Source: Amanita rubescens (Eukaryota; Basidiomycota; Agaricomycetes; Agaricales; Amanitaceae). From it: a stretch of DNA of 64,000 nt. The first letter of the stretch is position 1; each line of letters begins with the position of its first letter. The notes beneath the pieces were generated by a model. That model saw only the letters and a program-made list of their open reading frames with translations. It was not told the DNA's origin and made no database searches. Below, in pieces: positions 49,125 to 61,600 of this stretch. The position numbers and the translations under genes were made by a program. Location: contig WION01000165.1 of the NCBI GenBank assembly GCA_015039365.1, forward strand, positions 51,066 through 115,065. The letters run 5' to 3'.

Positions 49125-49610
49125 GGAGGAATGGAGGAATGAGGAGGTTATGAGATGGGGTATGGGGGAATGGGGAAGAGCCTAGGGGTCTGGGATTAGA
49201 GAGATTGTGTGAGAAGGGGGATGAGGTGTGAGAGGGTGAGGGTGGAATGGGGTGATGGAGGAATGGGGAAAGTGGGAATGGGTGGGGAAGAGGGGTATAC
49301 TACTAGGAGATTGGAGAAATTTGGTAGGTGTAGGAGTGGGAGTGGGTGAGAGGTGAGAGGAGATGAGGGGGTTGGAAGTGGGTGAAAGGTGAGAGGTGAT
49401 GAAGGGGGGAAGTAGGAGTGGGGATAAGGAGTGTGGAAGATTGGGGAAAGGGGGAGGCCCAGGTGTGGGGGAATGTGTGGTGAAAGGAAGACTTGTTGGG
49501 GGAAGGGGAACTTAGGGGGGATGAGGGTGAGGGTGAGAGCAAGGGTGGGTAGGTGGGAGGGAGGAGTAAGAGAGGTGGGGTGTGAGTGTGGCTGTAGCCT
49601 GTACTAGGTG
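49125..49610. repeat. G-rich polypurine tract, about 480 bp
   Basis: The plus strand is almost only G, A and T with GGGG, GGAGG and GTGGGG words and very few C. It lacks a fixed unit length. Open frames on the complementary strand (Ser/Pro/Thr-rich, 49303-49662) follow from base composition. Confidence 0.75.
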
Positions 49611-49827
49611 AGAGGAATAATAACTCAGCAAATCCACTGACTTGTCCAAAAACCTCATTCACAACTCACCACAATCCACCATGCCACTACTATCATACAT
49701 ATATGTGCAAATAACTCTGTAAACACCAATTACACATTTTCTATGTAGCATACAATAGGGCAAAAGAATTTATGTAGATAGTAGTAGACTTACTAGAATC
49801 TACATAGGATACTGTAGAACTTTTAAA

Positions 49828-49960
49828 TCTACATAAATTCATTAAAATCTACATAAATTCATAAAAACTATAGCAGCCACATAGTTTTACAGAAACTACC
49901 ACAGCCTACCAGAGCTACATAATTCACCACAGCCTACCAAAGCTACATAATTCATGCACT
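49828..49960. repeat. Two short tandem repeat pairs
   Basis: AATCTACATAAATTCAT occurs twice back to back, followed by two copies of a 27-bp unit containing CACAGCCTACCA(G/A)AGCTACAT. Confidence 0.65.
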
Positions 49961-50518
49961 AACTACAGTAGAAAATGTGTTTCCTGATGTGGGTACGTTA
50001 CAATGCGTATCGTCCAATCACAATGCTCCCTAAAATCTTCAACACTCCCTATCAAGCTTGAAGCGAACCCACGCCTACATGAGTCGAAGGAGACGAAATT
50101 CAAATGTGATATTAGCCAACACGTGGATGCGCCCCTCTTATGCAACGCGCAAGTCTCTTAAGAAATCCAAAACCAAACACAGTTATTCCAAGAACCTCGT
50201 TCAACCACTAGTTGGCATAAAAGCGCGATAACGCCTTCGCGCGCTGCAGAAAACACCGACTCCAGCGGACGACGACATTAATGTACGTATGCGTACACAC
50301 TCCTCACATTGCTTATGCAACTTTTACAGGACAATAACGATGGATCTCGATTCTCTAACGAGCGCACTGCTGTCAATGCAGTTTATGCTTTACTCTACAC
50401 GTCAGAGTTCGAGCATAGAATAGAATCTACAATCCTGGTTCAAATTCCGTATAGGTTGAATTCGTTGTCATCTTATCGAATGGTTTGTCGTGGCACAGCC
50501 ATCTTGTGTTAGGACTCA

Positions 50519-50853
50519 CGTTGAAACGTCAGGTTCAAGTCAAGCCAGTCTATGTGAAGGGCTATGGCGTTGATGAACGCAAGATCTCAGAAATCATGAA
50601 GATAGATCCCTCAGACGGAAGGATCGATGTCGGCGTCCAGAAAATTTTGAACCACGTGGATCGCGAGTCTCATTGGCTACTCACTGGGCGTAGTCTGGAT
50701 GGGTGTTCCTATATCGTCATATCGTTCGGCAAAGACGCGTTTAGTAACAACCTGGAGGAGTTGGAGAAAAAGCCTCTCCCTTCTCCGAAATATCTTCAAG
50801 CAATGGACGTCGTATTCTATGGTCCTGCGGTGTTTGAGTTCGTCTCGTGGTAG
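50519..50853 (+). CDS. Unrecognised ORF, possibly last exon
   Basis: A TTAG acceptor at about 50510-50513 opens a frame, LTLKRQVQVKPVYVKGYG, that continues through SDGRIDVGVQKILNHVD, HWLLTGRSLDGCSYIVIS and ends FEFVSW with stop 50853. The frame has balanced composition and no low complexity, so it may be coding, but I do not recognise the family and have no sure start. The first in-frame Met is near 50597. It could be the 3' exon of a gene beginning near 50309. Confidence 0.4.
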
Positions 50854-51854
50854 AGACCATGCCACAATTTATCGTATGCATGCATTTTGTGCGTGATTGA
50901 GATAAACTTCGACTTTCACGCTGATCCATTCTTTAGCCTGCCCTTGATTGAAATTTATTCAATTATTCACTGAGGTTGTAACCTCGGAAAAGGAAAAAGA
51001 AACTTGAAGGCTAAGCGCGTGTACGCAAGCAGCCATGGGATTTCGGGTCAAAGCAGCTAGCTACCGAAATCATAGGCAAAGGTTGTTGAGGCCTCTTCTC
51101 GCAGTGGAAAGGCGGGCCTAGCGCGCTAGTTCTCATTTGTGAATTGCGAGATGCCTGTTTTTTGGGGGGAAAAAGGAGTGGAATCAACCTCGCCGCACCT
51201 AACAGCTTAGTATTCGCCATTTCGGATTTGACGGAGAGTGTACTAGTGCAATTGGACGTCCGTTTCCGAGAACCGGCCGTTCCAGCCCGCCGATCGAAAA
51301 CTCCATATCTTCGTGAAGATACCACCTATTACTGGTGAGTAGAGCCTTTTGTTCTTCAGGACGACAATAATTGATGATGACGCTTTCTTTTCCCCTGACC
51401 ATCCACTTTAACTGGTTGCCCACCCTTCGTTTCCTCACCCTCATCTTGTCATGGCTCATCGTTCACTGTCACCTCCCCCAATCCGCTAAACTCGATTGTC
51501 ATGCCCTTATTTCTTTTGTCTTCTTGCACCGTTGCCCCCCGACCATCGAACCTGGATGTACTAGAAAACATCTATTTTTGGCTGGATTAAGTAAGAGAAG
51601 ATTGTATTCCACACTATTATTCCAAAAAGAGTTGCGAGTCTACCACCGACGAGTGTTGTCGGACATATGCGGTGCTAGAGCTGTAATGATCAAAGTTATT
51701 GTTCTTGATCAGAAAACCACATATGCTCGCGTGCTCACTGCGCATAACGAGAACGGGATGCGGTGCTTTCCAGTGCCGTGTCGGTGCTTAGATTTCCGAT
51801 ATATATATATACTTAAGTTGCCTGCGACCTGCGAATTCTACATCTCGGTCTGCC
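50854..51854. other. Intergenic upstream of HK5
   Basis: A TATATATATATA run at about 51790-51811 lies some 45 bp before the HK5 ATG and is a likely TATA region. A 223-codon frame at 51371-52042 overlaps the first HK5 exon out of frame and is rejected as coding. Confidence 0.5.
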
Positions 51855-53916
51855 ATGGTTTTCTTTCAAAGTTTCTTCTCTACTATTGCCAAGACGGGAG
51901 CCCAGGTTGCTGCTGCTGCCGGGCCAATTCCGGGCCTAGGGGCCCTCGGAGAAATCGTCACTGCCATCATCATGCTATGCGACGGCGTCCCCCAAAACAG
52001 GTACGATCCATCCCTAGGCCCACGTTTCAACTTACCCTCTAACCACTTCTAACTCGTTCACAGGCATGCTGCTCGTCACCTGGCCAAAAGATGCGAGCGA
52101 CTGCGTGCTGCTCTAAAGCAGTACGAGAAGAAACCTCTCCCTGATCGTACAATCCAATACTGGAACAACATGCTTGAGTCAGTTGACCGTCCCTCATTCG
52201 TGAATCTCACTGACTGCTTGCAGGGGTCTTAAGCAAGTCAGAGACAAAATGCAGAAATGGTCAGGGAAAAGCTGGGCATATATGTTAGTGCACCAAGGCG
52301 ACTTTGAGGTGGAGATCGACGATTGCAACATGATGATAAACGACTATCTCGTTACCTTCGTTGTGAGCATCCTATATCTGATAGGGAGGCGTCCCTGACA
52401 ATCGTTCAGGCTGCTTCCCATATGGAAGCGCAAGTATACCAGAAAGAAGACGAAAAGTGGAAAAGAAACCTCAAAGAGAGTCTCGACGCCGACCATCAAG
52501 AAGTTATGAAGGAGCTAGCCGCTTCCAATTTCCCAAAACGCATAACGGAGTGTAACATTACGGAGAATGATCGAAAGACAATCTCAAGGATGATGCAAAG
52601 AGTGCGTCAACTATCATACACGCGTTTTGAGTTTAGCTTAACGTTCTCCCATTAGGGTTTAGCGATTGTATCAGAAGACGAACGCAAGCACATGGCGGAG
52701 AATTTATATGAATTGCTTTGGTCGTCTGGTCGGATTCCACCCGAGTGCCTGCTGAACTCTGGAGAGGTCGAATGGTTGGGTGATATACCTGCAGAGGGCA
52801 GCAAGAACGTCGATATTTACAAAGGAAGGTATCTTCACAGCCAAGACGTTAGGATTAAGGTAATCCGCTCCGTCAACATGAAGGACGAGAAGTGCGTGGA
52901 GGTATGTCACCCTGTCACCGAAACATAGCCCGTGACTTACATGCCCTCAGAGAATCAGGCGCGAAGTCGAACTGTGGGTGAAGATATATGAATATGATCG
53001 GGGAAGTCATATTACACCCTTCTATGGTTTCTATTCTCCCGATGGATTTCGTCTGTGGGTACTGTTGACGACACCACCCTCTGTCCATTGAGTTGATGTC
53101 ATTCCAGCGCTTTGGTCAGTCCATGGATAGACAATGGAAATGCGCTGGCATATGTCAAGACTCACGACAAGCTTGTCAATTATAAGAACTTGGTACGTTG
53201 CTTTGTTTGATTGTCGCACAAAGCTTTGACTGTCATTATAGATCCTTGGCATTGGGGAAGGGATCAAAGTCCTCCACTCTATGGATCCCTCCATTATCCA
53301 CGGAAATCTGAGAGCAGTTCGTGTCTGTTATTCATAATAAACGAGAGTACCAACGTCTTTTCAAGGAAAAGATACTCATAGGAAGTGAAGGCCAACCACT
53401 GATCACAGACTTTGCGCTTGCCAAGGTACGTCACATCAACACGTATCATATCTGTTTTGAATCCCACTTTTGTAGCTCGAGGGGAATATGATCACCCAAA
53501 CCACTGGCGAGTCGAACAGTTGCAGATGGCGCGCCCCTGAGGTATTCGAAGAAAAGGCCGCGGTATCGGCTAAAGGCGATATCTATAGCTTCGGTATGAC
53601 TATTCTCGAGGTGGGTGCGACTACTTTGCGTTTAATATCGTAACGTTGACTTTTTGCTTAGTTGTTTACACACGAAATGCCATATGCCGAGATCAAGAAA
53701 TACCTCCAGGTGGTTTATAAGAAGAAGGACGAAGACGGGGTGCCCCTCCGCCCGCTAGACCCGCGCGCCATGGAGCGTGGCTTGGACGACAGAATGTGGA
53801 ATATTCTCCGCTTGTGTTGGTCCTTCGATCCAGGGGATAGGCCTTCAATCGATGGGCTAGTCGCGCTACTTTCACGACCTAATGCCATCTTACAAGACAA
53901 ATCGGACAACATTTGA
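51855..53916 (+). CDS. HK5: MLKL-like helical domain-pseudokinase
   Basis: ATG 51855 opens MVFFQSFFSTIAKTGAQ and AAGPIPGLGALGEIVTAIIM, ending QNR at a splice site. Next come HAARHLAKRCERL, GLKQVRDKMQKWSGKSW, HQGDFEVEIDDC, then a brace helix (QKEDEKWKRNLKESLDADHQ) to MMQR. After a phase-0 intron the pseudokinase starts GLAIVSEDERKHMAENLYEL and has AEGSKNVDIYKGRYL, DVRIKVIRSV, ITPFYGFYSPDGFRL, HGN (53299), DFA (53408), CRWRAPEVFEEKA and DIYSFGMTILE. It ends about 25 residues after DRPSIDGLVALL at stop 53916. Every exon joins in frame, so this is the cleanest HK copy and a good reference for the architecture. It has no Met-Gly start, but its first helix is strongly hydrophobic. Confidence 0.78.
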
Positions 53917-54314
53917 TAACACCATTCTATCCACTTCCAAATAACTTAGGCACCGATACCTTGCCAGATCAACTTAACGTTCGTAATTAACATTTTCTAG
54001 ATACACTAGGCTGGGTTGTGGTTCATGTCTTCCTGATGACATTGACTTCGTTTGCTAGTGCACAAGGAGGATCTTGAATATTCATTTCATTCATTTCGCA
54101 TTCAATTACACATGACGTTCGTATCAGCATTACGAATAGCTATCATCTTCTGGTAGAGCCTCCACATGACTGTCGCGAATACCGTTGTTTGTAACATGCT
54201 ACATGCTATACTTTGCGCTAGCGATACATAAGATTGACTTTGGTGTCCACTACGCGTTCATAATCTCAAACGTAATGGACAGTGTGCTGATCCAATAGAC
54301 GAAAGGATCCAGCC
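53917..54314. other. Convergent spacer between HK5 and HK6
   Basis: The two stops are about 400 bp apart on opposite strands. No gene or repeat is seen. Confidence 0.5.
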
Positions 54315-57300
54315 TTACGCAAGCAACTTGGCTTCTACTGCTTTCATTGACGGACGGAGAGAAGGTTTTTGTTTCCAACATTTTTGGATAAGGTTCCAAA
54401 TATCGGCTTCCATGATCGGAGCTCCTGATTGGCTTGGGCGCTGTCCTTTTGTGACGATTGACATGATTGGATACGATTCTTTCCCCTGGAAAGGAACACT
54501 ATCATAAAATACCTGTGCAAATTATCGCTCAAGGCAGTGAATACTTGAAACATTGAAGAACGCACTGCGAAGTAAAGGCAACCAAAAGCATAGACATCTG
54601 TTCGCATTGTTCTGATGCAATTCATGTCGCCTTGACTACATCCGTTACACTCTTGTCTCGTACACGTGGCGCACATGCCAAATAGTTCCGGCGCAGTAAA
54701 GTTCGGATGGGGCGAGAAGTCAACCTTCTTATCCACGGCTATATACCGCGTTAATCCAAAATCGGCGATTTTGCAGTCGAGATCAGGTGAGAGAAGGATT
54801 GTTTCCTAGTAAGTGATGAAATGAGCTTATTTGACGAAATGCTGTATCAAATACGCACTCCGCACAAGTTACCATGCACAATCCCTTGCGAGTGAATATA
54901 GGCAACGCCCTCGGCTACTTCCCGCATCTAGGACATATTAATCATTACAGTTAGTCTTTCCATCCAAGCACAAGACTCCTACCAGCCTATGTATCTCGGT
55001 GACATCAACATCCCGCCCTTGCTTGCTTCTCCATTTCATTAATGTTAATGTTTCATTGGACATGAACGGCGACACGAGAAACAAGTTTGATTCCGCTTCA
55101 AATATTCCCAGTAAAGGAAGAATACGCTCGTGGTGGGCGAGCGATCGCCACCCCAGAGCGTCCCGCCAAAAGGATTTCGTGATTGAAACCTTTCCAAGGA
55201 ATCAGTATTGAAATGCAAACAAAGGAAATCCTCAGGATGAACCTTGCTTATGGCCTGCAGCGTAACCCGCCGTCTGCCCATATAGGTAATGTCACGAACC
55301 TTATCGGTCTTGATATCGGTAATCGAAAGAGACCTAGGCATGCCGTCTGTTTCGGATACCAATTCAAACATCAGTCTCCTCGCCTTCTGTTGGGCATCTG
55401 AAATGCCAGACCGCAACAAGGTTCCGTCCTGGAGTAACTACAGGCAATAAGCAATAGTGTCGGGCAAATACATGAAGATAAACATACACGAAGGATAATT
55501 TCAATCAGTAGCTGGACATATGAATCAAGCTGAGTGCCCGAAGAAGCTTTCAGCACTGGGATCGTCCCGTCGTAGTCTGGTAAGTTTAAGAGTTTGAGCA
55601 GAAGGTCGATTTGTTTCTGATTCGCTATGATGCCATTCGTGATTAGCTAGTAGCAACTTTAGTCACGATGCCGCAATGCTTTGGAGTAACCATACCTCAG
55701 ATACAAGCCGTGCAAGTGGCCGTGATGGATGAAAAGATCTCTCTTGGTTAGGTTGGGTATTGTTCTTCGATTGCGGCACAATCTAGGAGATATACGATTA
55801 GCAACCAATTGACGTTGAGACAAGGCCTTCATACCCCATTCTCCGCTAGCAATCCACCATTACCCTCCGATGGAAGCAAGGAACGAAAGCTCGTGACGAG
55901 TTTGTCAACCTTTATACGATTTGACGGGTTCTTGGACCAGCATTGACAAAGGATGTTCCACATTTTGTCGTCCAAACCACGCTCGATAATACGTTCGTCT
56001 TGTGGTCGGTCAGGCAATCCGCTCTCCCGCTTCTTAGCAACCACCTGCGCAGTTTTCTTGATGTTGGCGTATGGCATTTGGTGCGTAAGCAACTGGTCGA
56101 CATTCAGTTTCCTGATAGCAAAAAAGACAAGAACTGACCTCCAGAATAGTCATACCAAAACTGTAAACATCACTCTTGGTTGATACAGAAGCTTGTTGTT
56201 GGAACATCTCCGGTGCACACCATCTACAACTGTCCGTTGCGGTTAGGTTCCCCTCAAACTAAACGAGCCAGAGTTAGCAATACATACAACAATAGAATGA
56301 AATAGCGTACCTTGGTAAGCCCGTAGTCCGTAATCAGTGGCTGACCCTCATCTCCAATATATATGTTTTTCTTGCAAGAGATCAGTATGCTCTATCGTAA
56401 TGGACGGGAGTCACGAACTGCTCTCAAATTTCCGTGGACAATTGGAGGTTCCATAGAGTGAAGAATCTTGATCCCTTCCGCAATGCCGAGAATCTATAAT
56501 GGCACGTTCAAATTTTTAACATGAGAAACCAGTTAAAGCAACTCACAAGTTTTCCATAATTGATATCTTTGTCACGATTCTTAACGTATGCTAGCGCGTT
56601 GCCGTTATTCATCCATGGGCTAACAAGAGCACTGACATGGCATTAAGATGATGATGAGTATTGGATATTATGAAGGGCGCTCACAGATGAAGGCCATCAG
56701 GGGAGTAGAAACCATGGAATGGTATGATATGCTTTCCCTGATCCTGTTTGTGCAACTTTGCCCACACCTCGAACTCATCTCTAATCCTCTGGAGGTAATT
56801 GAGTCACGGGAGAGGATTCAGTGCCAGCGACATACCTGTATGCTCCCCCCATCCCTCATATCAGCGGAACGGATAACCCTCACTCTCACATCTTCACTGT
56901 GGAGGAACCTTCCTTTGTGCATATCGGCATTCTTGCTTGCCTGGCTTGACCACTCTATCTCTCCAGAGTCCAACTGGGGATTGGGTAGAAGCTGTTTGAA
57001 TACCCGAAGTAACGTATGTAGATTCTTAGCGATATGCTGGCGTTCATCGTCTGATAAGACCTTGTTTTCCGCCAAGCCCTAATTCCAGATGAGCCGAGTA
57101 ATCTGAGCTTCCGCGTGTACGGTTTACGCACTCTTTGCATCACCTTTAGTATCTCTGTTTGGTCATTCTCCAGAAGGTCACGGTCCTTTATCCATTGCAC
57201 AAAATTACGAGCGGCCAACTTTTTCATGACAGTTTGAACGTTGGTCTTTATCTGAAAAATTGTCAGAGAAACGTTACTTTGGGGCAGAGTATACTGACAG

Positions 57301-58141
57301 GAGCAGCGCTGTTATATAGGGTTTTGATAGCGGAAAGGAGATCATCGTCAGCCCGGTGTAACGCATCACTGATGGTCGGGAGCGGAGTCTCATTGGATGG
57401 TATATTCGAGGATGAAGCTGGAGGCTTAATTGCGTTCGAGGGTAAAGTCACATTGCCAGTCGAAAGTGAAGGCTTTTGGGAGACCGAGGGCAATAGCTTT
57501 TTAGGTAAAGTCACATTGCCGGTCGAGGGAGGAACCTTATTGATGGTCGGGAGCAAAGTCTCGTTGACAGTCCAGGGTGATGGTATATTGGCGGTCGCGG
57601 ATGAAGGTTTAATTGCGTTCGAGGGTAAAGTCCCATTGCCCGTCGGAAGTGAAGGCTTTTGGGAGGCCGAGGTCGAAAGCTGTTTGGCAGTCGAGGGTAA
57701 AGTCTCATTGCCGGTCGGGGGAGAAGCCTTCTTGCCGGTCGAAAGTGAAGGCTCTTGTAAGATCGAGGATGAAATATTTTTCACGGTCGAGGGTGAAGCC
57801 TTATTGACGGCAGGAGGTGAAGGCTTTTGGGAGGTTGAAGGTGAAGCCCCATTGCCGGTCGAAGATGAAGGCTTCTGGGGGGTTGAGGGTGAAGGTCCAT
57901 TGCTGGTCGAAGGTGGGGGCTTTTGGGAGGAAAGCTTTTTGGGAGGAAACTGTTTAGCAGTCGAGGTCAAAGTCTCATCGCCGGTTGAGGGTGAAGCCCC
58001 ATTGCCAGTCGAAGGTGATCGCTTTTGGGAGGTGGAGGGTGGAAGCTTTCCGGCGGTCGAGGGTAAAGTCCTTTTTCTAGTCGAGGGTGGATTCTCTTTG
58101 AGAGCCGAGCCTCGAGAAGTGCGCGAGCAAAGGCAACCCAT
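54315..58141 (-). CDS. HK6: myristoylated P/S/T-repeat double pseudokinase
   Basis: ATG 58141 (minus strand) gives MGCLCSRTSRGSALK, a dual acylation-type start. About 240 residues of Pro/Ser/Thr repeat follow (units such as LPSTGNGASPST and SQKPSPST), then ADDDLLSAIKTLYNSAAP spliced to IKTNVQTVMKKLAARNFVQW, the brace end of the HK helical region. Most of the bundle is thus replaced by the repeat. Pseudokinase 1 has DVRVRVIRSA (Lys lost), VHGNLRA, DYGLTK, CRWCAPEMFQQQA. A linker then leads in frame to a TKL-type module with no Gly loop, VTLQA (Lys to Gln), HGN and GETILLS (Asn lost), though DFGLTRY and CATCTRQECNGC remain. The last exon ends RPSMKAVEAKLLA, stop at 54315-54317. Both modules should be dead. 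The start diverges from GK6 over a 470-bp shared promoter. Confidence 0.68.
57395..58105 (-). repeat. In-frame P/S/T-coding tandem repeat
   Basis: Imperfect units of about 27-30 bp, read on the minus strand, encode xxPSTGNxxx and SQKPSxST blocks. Because the unit is a multiple of three, the opposite strand also stays open (57159-58355), which is a by-product of the repeat. Confidence 0.75.
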
Positions 58142-58611
58142 AGCAGGATATGGACGTCAACATGATGCATGCGCACTTTTGACCTTGCACCGCCACTATC
58201 ACCGCGTTACGCGAACTTCAACTCCGCTCGTTACAATCTCGAGGTCTTTACTGAACCCCCTTGCTCCCAATCCTGTAGCGCTTTTTGAGTGGGGCCGAAC
58301 TTCTGCCGGGAATAGCGCGAGCCTAATTTGCAACTCGGGTCGACCGCATCCGTAGTCATTACGGTGAGTTAACATCAGAATGATGGTTGGGATTAATAGA
58401 TTAACCTCCCAGGTTCGCAGTCCAATAAGCTATATGAAGCGGATCATCGAGGGTCGACTCCATCCTTCTACCATCATGCCGCGATAAATCACTCTCTCGT
58501 CATCTGCACTCTTAAAGTTTACAAAACTTGAACACGGGGGCTTTTTCTTTTTTCGGGTTGTGTTCACTTCACATCATCACCCATGCGGCATTACTCGAGC
58601 GCCAAGTTCGG
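58142..58611. other. Shared divergent promoter of HK6 and GK6
   Basis: The stretch between the two divergent starts is about 470 bp. No clear shared regulatory motif was found by eye. Confidence 0.45.
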
Positions 58612-61600
58612 ATGCCCTTTTTACTGGGACCACGACGAAACATGAGTTCACCTCCGACCTCACCGGCGCGCAACAGGAACCGTGGATCTCAACGATCAAG
58701 ATCGGGTACAGATACAATGTTTTCGGCGCAAATCGCTTTAGCCGCAGCGCAACATGTTGATATGCAGATCAAGGTTGATGCATCGATAAAGTATGCTCCC
58801 CGGACCCCTATGCAGAATACAACGTTGATCAACATCTTTTAATCACAGAGTTGGAGAAAAGAGTGAGTTGATGCTTAATTTGTTGTCGACACCCCTCTTA
58901 TTGAAATTCGTAGAGTGGAGAGAAATAGCGTCCGACAATCTCACGCTTGAAAATTGCGTTTGTGCGGTACACAACGACATTGTCGCCATCTGGAACATTC
59001 GTGATTTGGACGAGGTACGTATTGGTGTACTATCTCGAATGTGTATTCACCACGTGTTCCGATAGTTTCTTCTCAATGATTCATTCCGCTCGCGGATGAC
59101 TTCCATGGTGGAGGACCTCTATCGCCAATATCAAATCAATAACATGGGAGTAGCAGAGCAAGGTAGCGAAACAGTGGAATTAGGGGCGGGCGAGGCCTGG
59201 ACGAAGGTTATTCATCAAGAATGGTAAGCAGTTTGCTCCAGGCCCTACCGACAGACATGCTAAGCTTCTGAACAGGCCCAAGCACGTTCGTTGCCTTATG
59301 GCATATACGGTGGATCTCGTATTGATTCTACAAGTGCTATTCCAAATTTCACTCAGTGGAGATCAATTTCAAGGGAAAACAACATCGGACCGCGTAACCG
59401 AAGTCATCTATCAGTTTGTTTGCTCGAAAAAGAAGAGGATGATTCACGATTCTATAATCGCATTTGTCGAGAATCAGCTCGAGTGCCAGCAGATGCCCGC
59501 AAGCGATGACATAGAGAATATGATCAAGTCTTTGATAAAGCAAAATGAGGTTGGCAGTCAATTCATTGCAAATTTTACATTTTACTATCTGGTACGGCAG
59601 ATCGACGAGGATGATATGGGATTCGATCTAGCAACATCTCCTCTGTCGTCGTTACTGGAAATCCTCAAAATTGAAGTGCGGACTTGAGCGTCGATATCAA
59701 ACAACTTTCCGCTAACGGTTATGTGCTTCTAGCTATCGACACGGAACGTTGTAAACACAATCACCCTTGATCTTATGAGCAAAATATTGGATTCACCAGA
59801 ACATCTTGCTATTGCTACAGGACTAAAGGCTGATTCAGACGTTGAGCTATTACTTGATTTCATCCTTTGTGTGCGTAATTTTCCCAATCGGCTAGTTGGT
59901 CTCTGTTAACGTCGCATTTACTTTAGCTACTCCGCGACGATGGTATAGGGAACTTTGGCACTCAAGATGCAAGGCAAAAGGCCAGGAAGCTGATGCATAA
60001 ACTATCCAAAAATCGAAAGCACGTCTTACCTAGAACTCTATTTATCAGCGATGTCAAGACAAATCTTGACAAGATCGATGAGGGAGGTTTTGGAACGGTT
60101 TATAAAGGCGAACACAACAGACGGTTGGTCGCGCTGAAAATGCTGTACAAACCTCTTCATGCCCAAGTCAGTCCAATGCGATCTATACCCTTCGGCCATG
60201 CTGATGTGCTGGTGAAGGATTTACTACGAAAAGATTTCTGTCGTGAAGCCCTTGCATGGCGGTCCCTCTCACACCAGTTTGTCCTTCCTCTCCTAGGAAT
60301 ATATGAAGAGAAGTCACGACTTTTTCTCGTATCGCCATTTATGACGAACGGAACTCTGATTCAATGGAGGAAGAATCGGCAACCTGGCGTAACTGATATA
60401 TACAGAGTGGTAAGATTACTATGCTCGTAACAAAAACAAAAATTCCTAAAATCCGTTAGATGCTAGAGATAGCTCAAGGCGTTCATTATATTCACTCGGA
60501 AGGAATTGTGCATGGTGACTTGAGCGGAGTAAGTATCAACGTCATTTTTTTTTCGTGATCATTTCATTCCATCATGCACCAGGCGAACGTTCTCCTCGAT
60601 TCCGAATCACGCTGCAAGATTGCTGATTTTGGATTGTCCCGACATGTTGAGATTACCATTACCCGAACCGTTACTGCGCAGGCGCTTCATTATACTGCCC
60701 CAGAGCTGTTTGGTTTATGCAGTAAATGCTCTCGGTCCGATTGTGTCGGCTGCGGTGAAAATGAGCAAAATACAACGAAAACGATGGAAGCAGACGTGTA
60801 TGCCGTCGGTTGCCTTTATTATGCCGTGAGTTTCCCCTGCTTATTTAGAGGACTTGTTGTTGTTGTTAACCTGTGCAGGTGTTTTTCGGTATCGTACCTT
60901 ATGAAGGGGTTCCACCATTTCAAATTATGTGGCGTGTTGCGACTGGAAGATACCCGATCCGTCAAGACAATCCGAAAATGAGTGATGAAATTTGGGGTCT
61001 TATCATGCATTGTTGGTCCCGAAATCCTTCTGGCCGTCCGACAATGACGGAGATTATCGAGAAGTATTTGGCCCGTACATTACTCACTAATCTTATGAAT
61101 GAGGTATGCATCCCTACGATACCAACTCGGATGGCCACTAATTTACGTTTGTTAGCTAACGCTCAGTGACTCGATGGTTAACGAGAAAACCCTTGATCTC
61201 GTGCGCCAAGCGTCGGATCTATCTGATGATGCTATTGCCTTTGAACTGAAGTCCGTATCCAACCTCGAGTTATTACTTGATTTGTCTTTGGCGTACGTGT
61301 AGTTTCGATCACTTTTTTCATGCTGAAAACCTCTTGGCAGATATTCAAACACCGCAAAAGTACCCCGACAAATTCAGCTATTCAGGATGCAGGCCGAAAG
61401 GCCAGGATCTTGATGTCCAAACTAATATCGGCAATAAATATCGTACCAAGCTCTTTATTTATTACGGATGTTAACATAGTAGATCTTGATGCCGCTTCAA
61501 CGGCAGGGTTCGGATACGGTTTTTACAAAGGACAAGAAGTTGCGGTACAGAGGCTTTACAAAGGCAGCCATAAGGAAGTCTGTTGATTTACATCTTGGCC

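Larger units (their letters stand above)
48447..50300. other. Repeat-rich intergenic block
   Basis: It contains the SINE-like element, a G-rich purine tract (about 49125-49600) and short tandem repeats (49830-49960). AGCTACATAG/CTACATA words recur on both sides (48620-48740 and 49790-49970), so the whole block may be one composite insertion. Confidence 0.5.
47424..50430. repeat. 40-bp dispersed direct repeat pair
   Basis: TACTCTAC(G/A)CGTCAGAGTTCGAGCATAGAATA(A/G)AAT occurs at about 47428-47463 and again at about 50391-50430. The two copies flank the W-x-W-C gene and the SINE/G-rich block, so they could mark a duplication or insertion boundary. Confidence 0.5.

Noticed and set aside
49303..49662. 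119-codon minus-strand Ser/Pro/Thr-rich frame
   Set aside because: It lies in the G-rich purine tract and reflects base composition.
51371..52042. 223-codon plus-strand frame upstream of HK5
   Set aside because: It runs out of frame through the first HK5 exon, and that exon is conserved in the HK5 frame (PIPGLG...QNR).
57159..58355. 398-codon plus-strand open frame
   Set aside because: It mirrors the P/S/T repeat of HK6 on the other strand and stays open because the repeat unit is a multiple of three. The minus strand has the MGCLCS start and splices in frame into the kinase.
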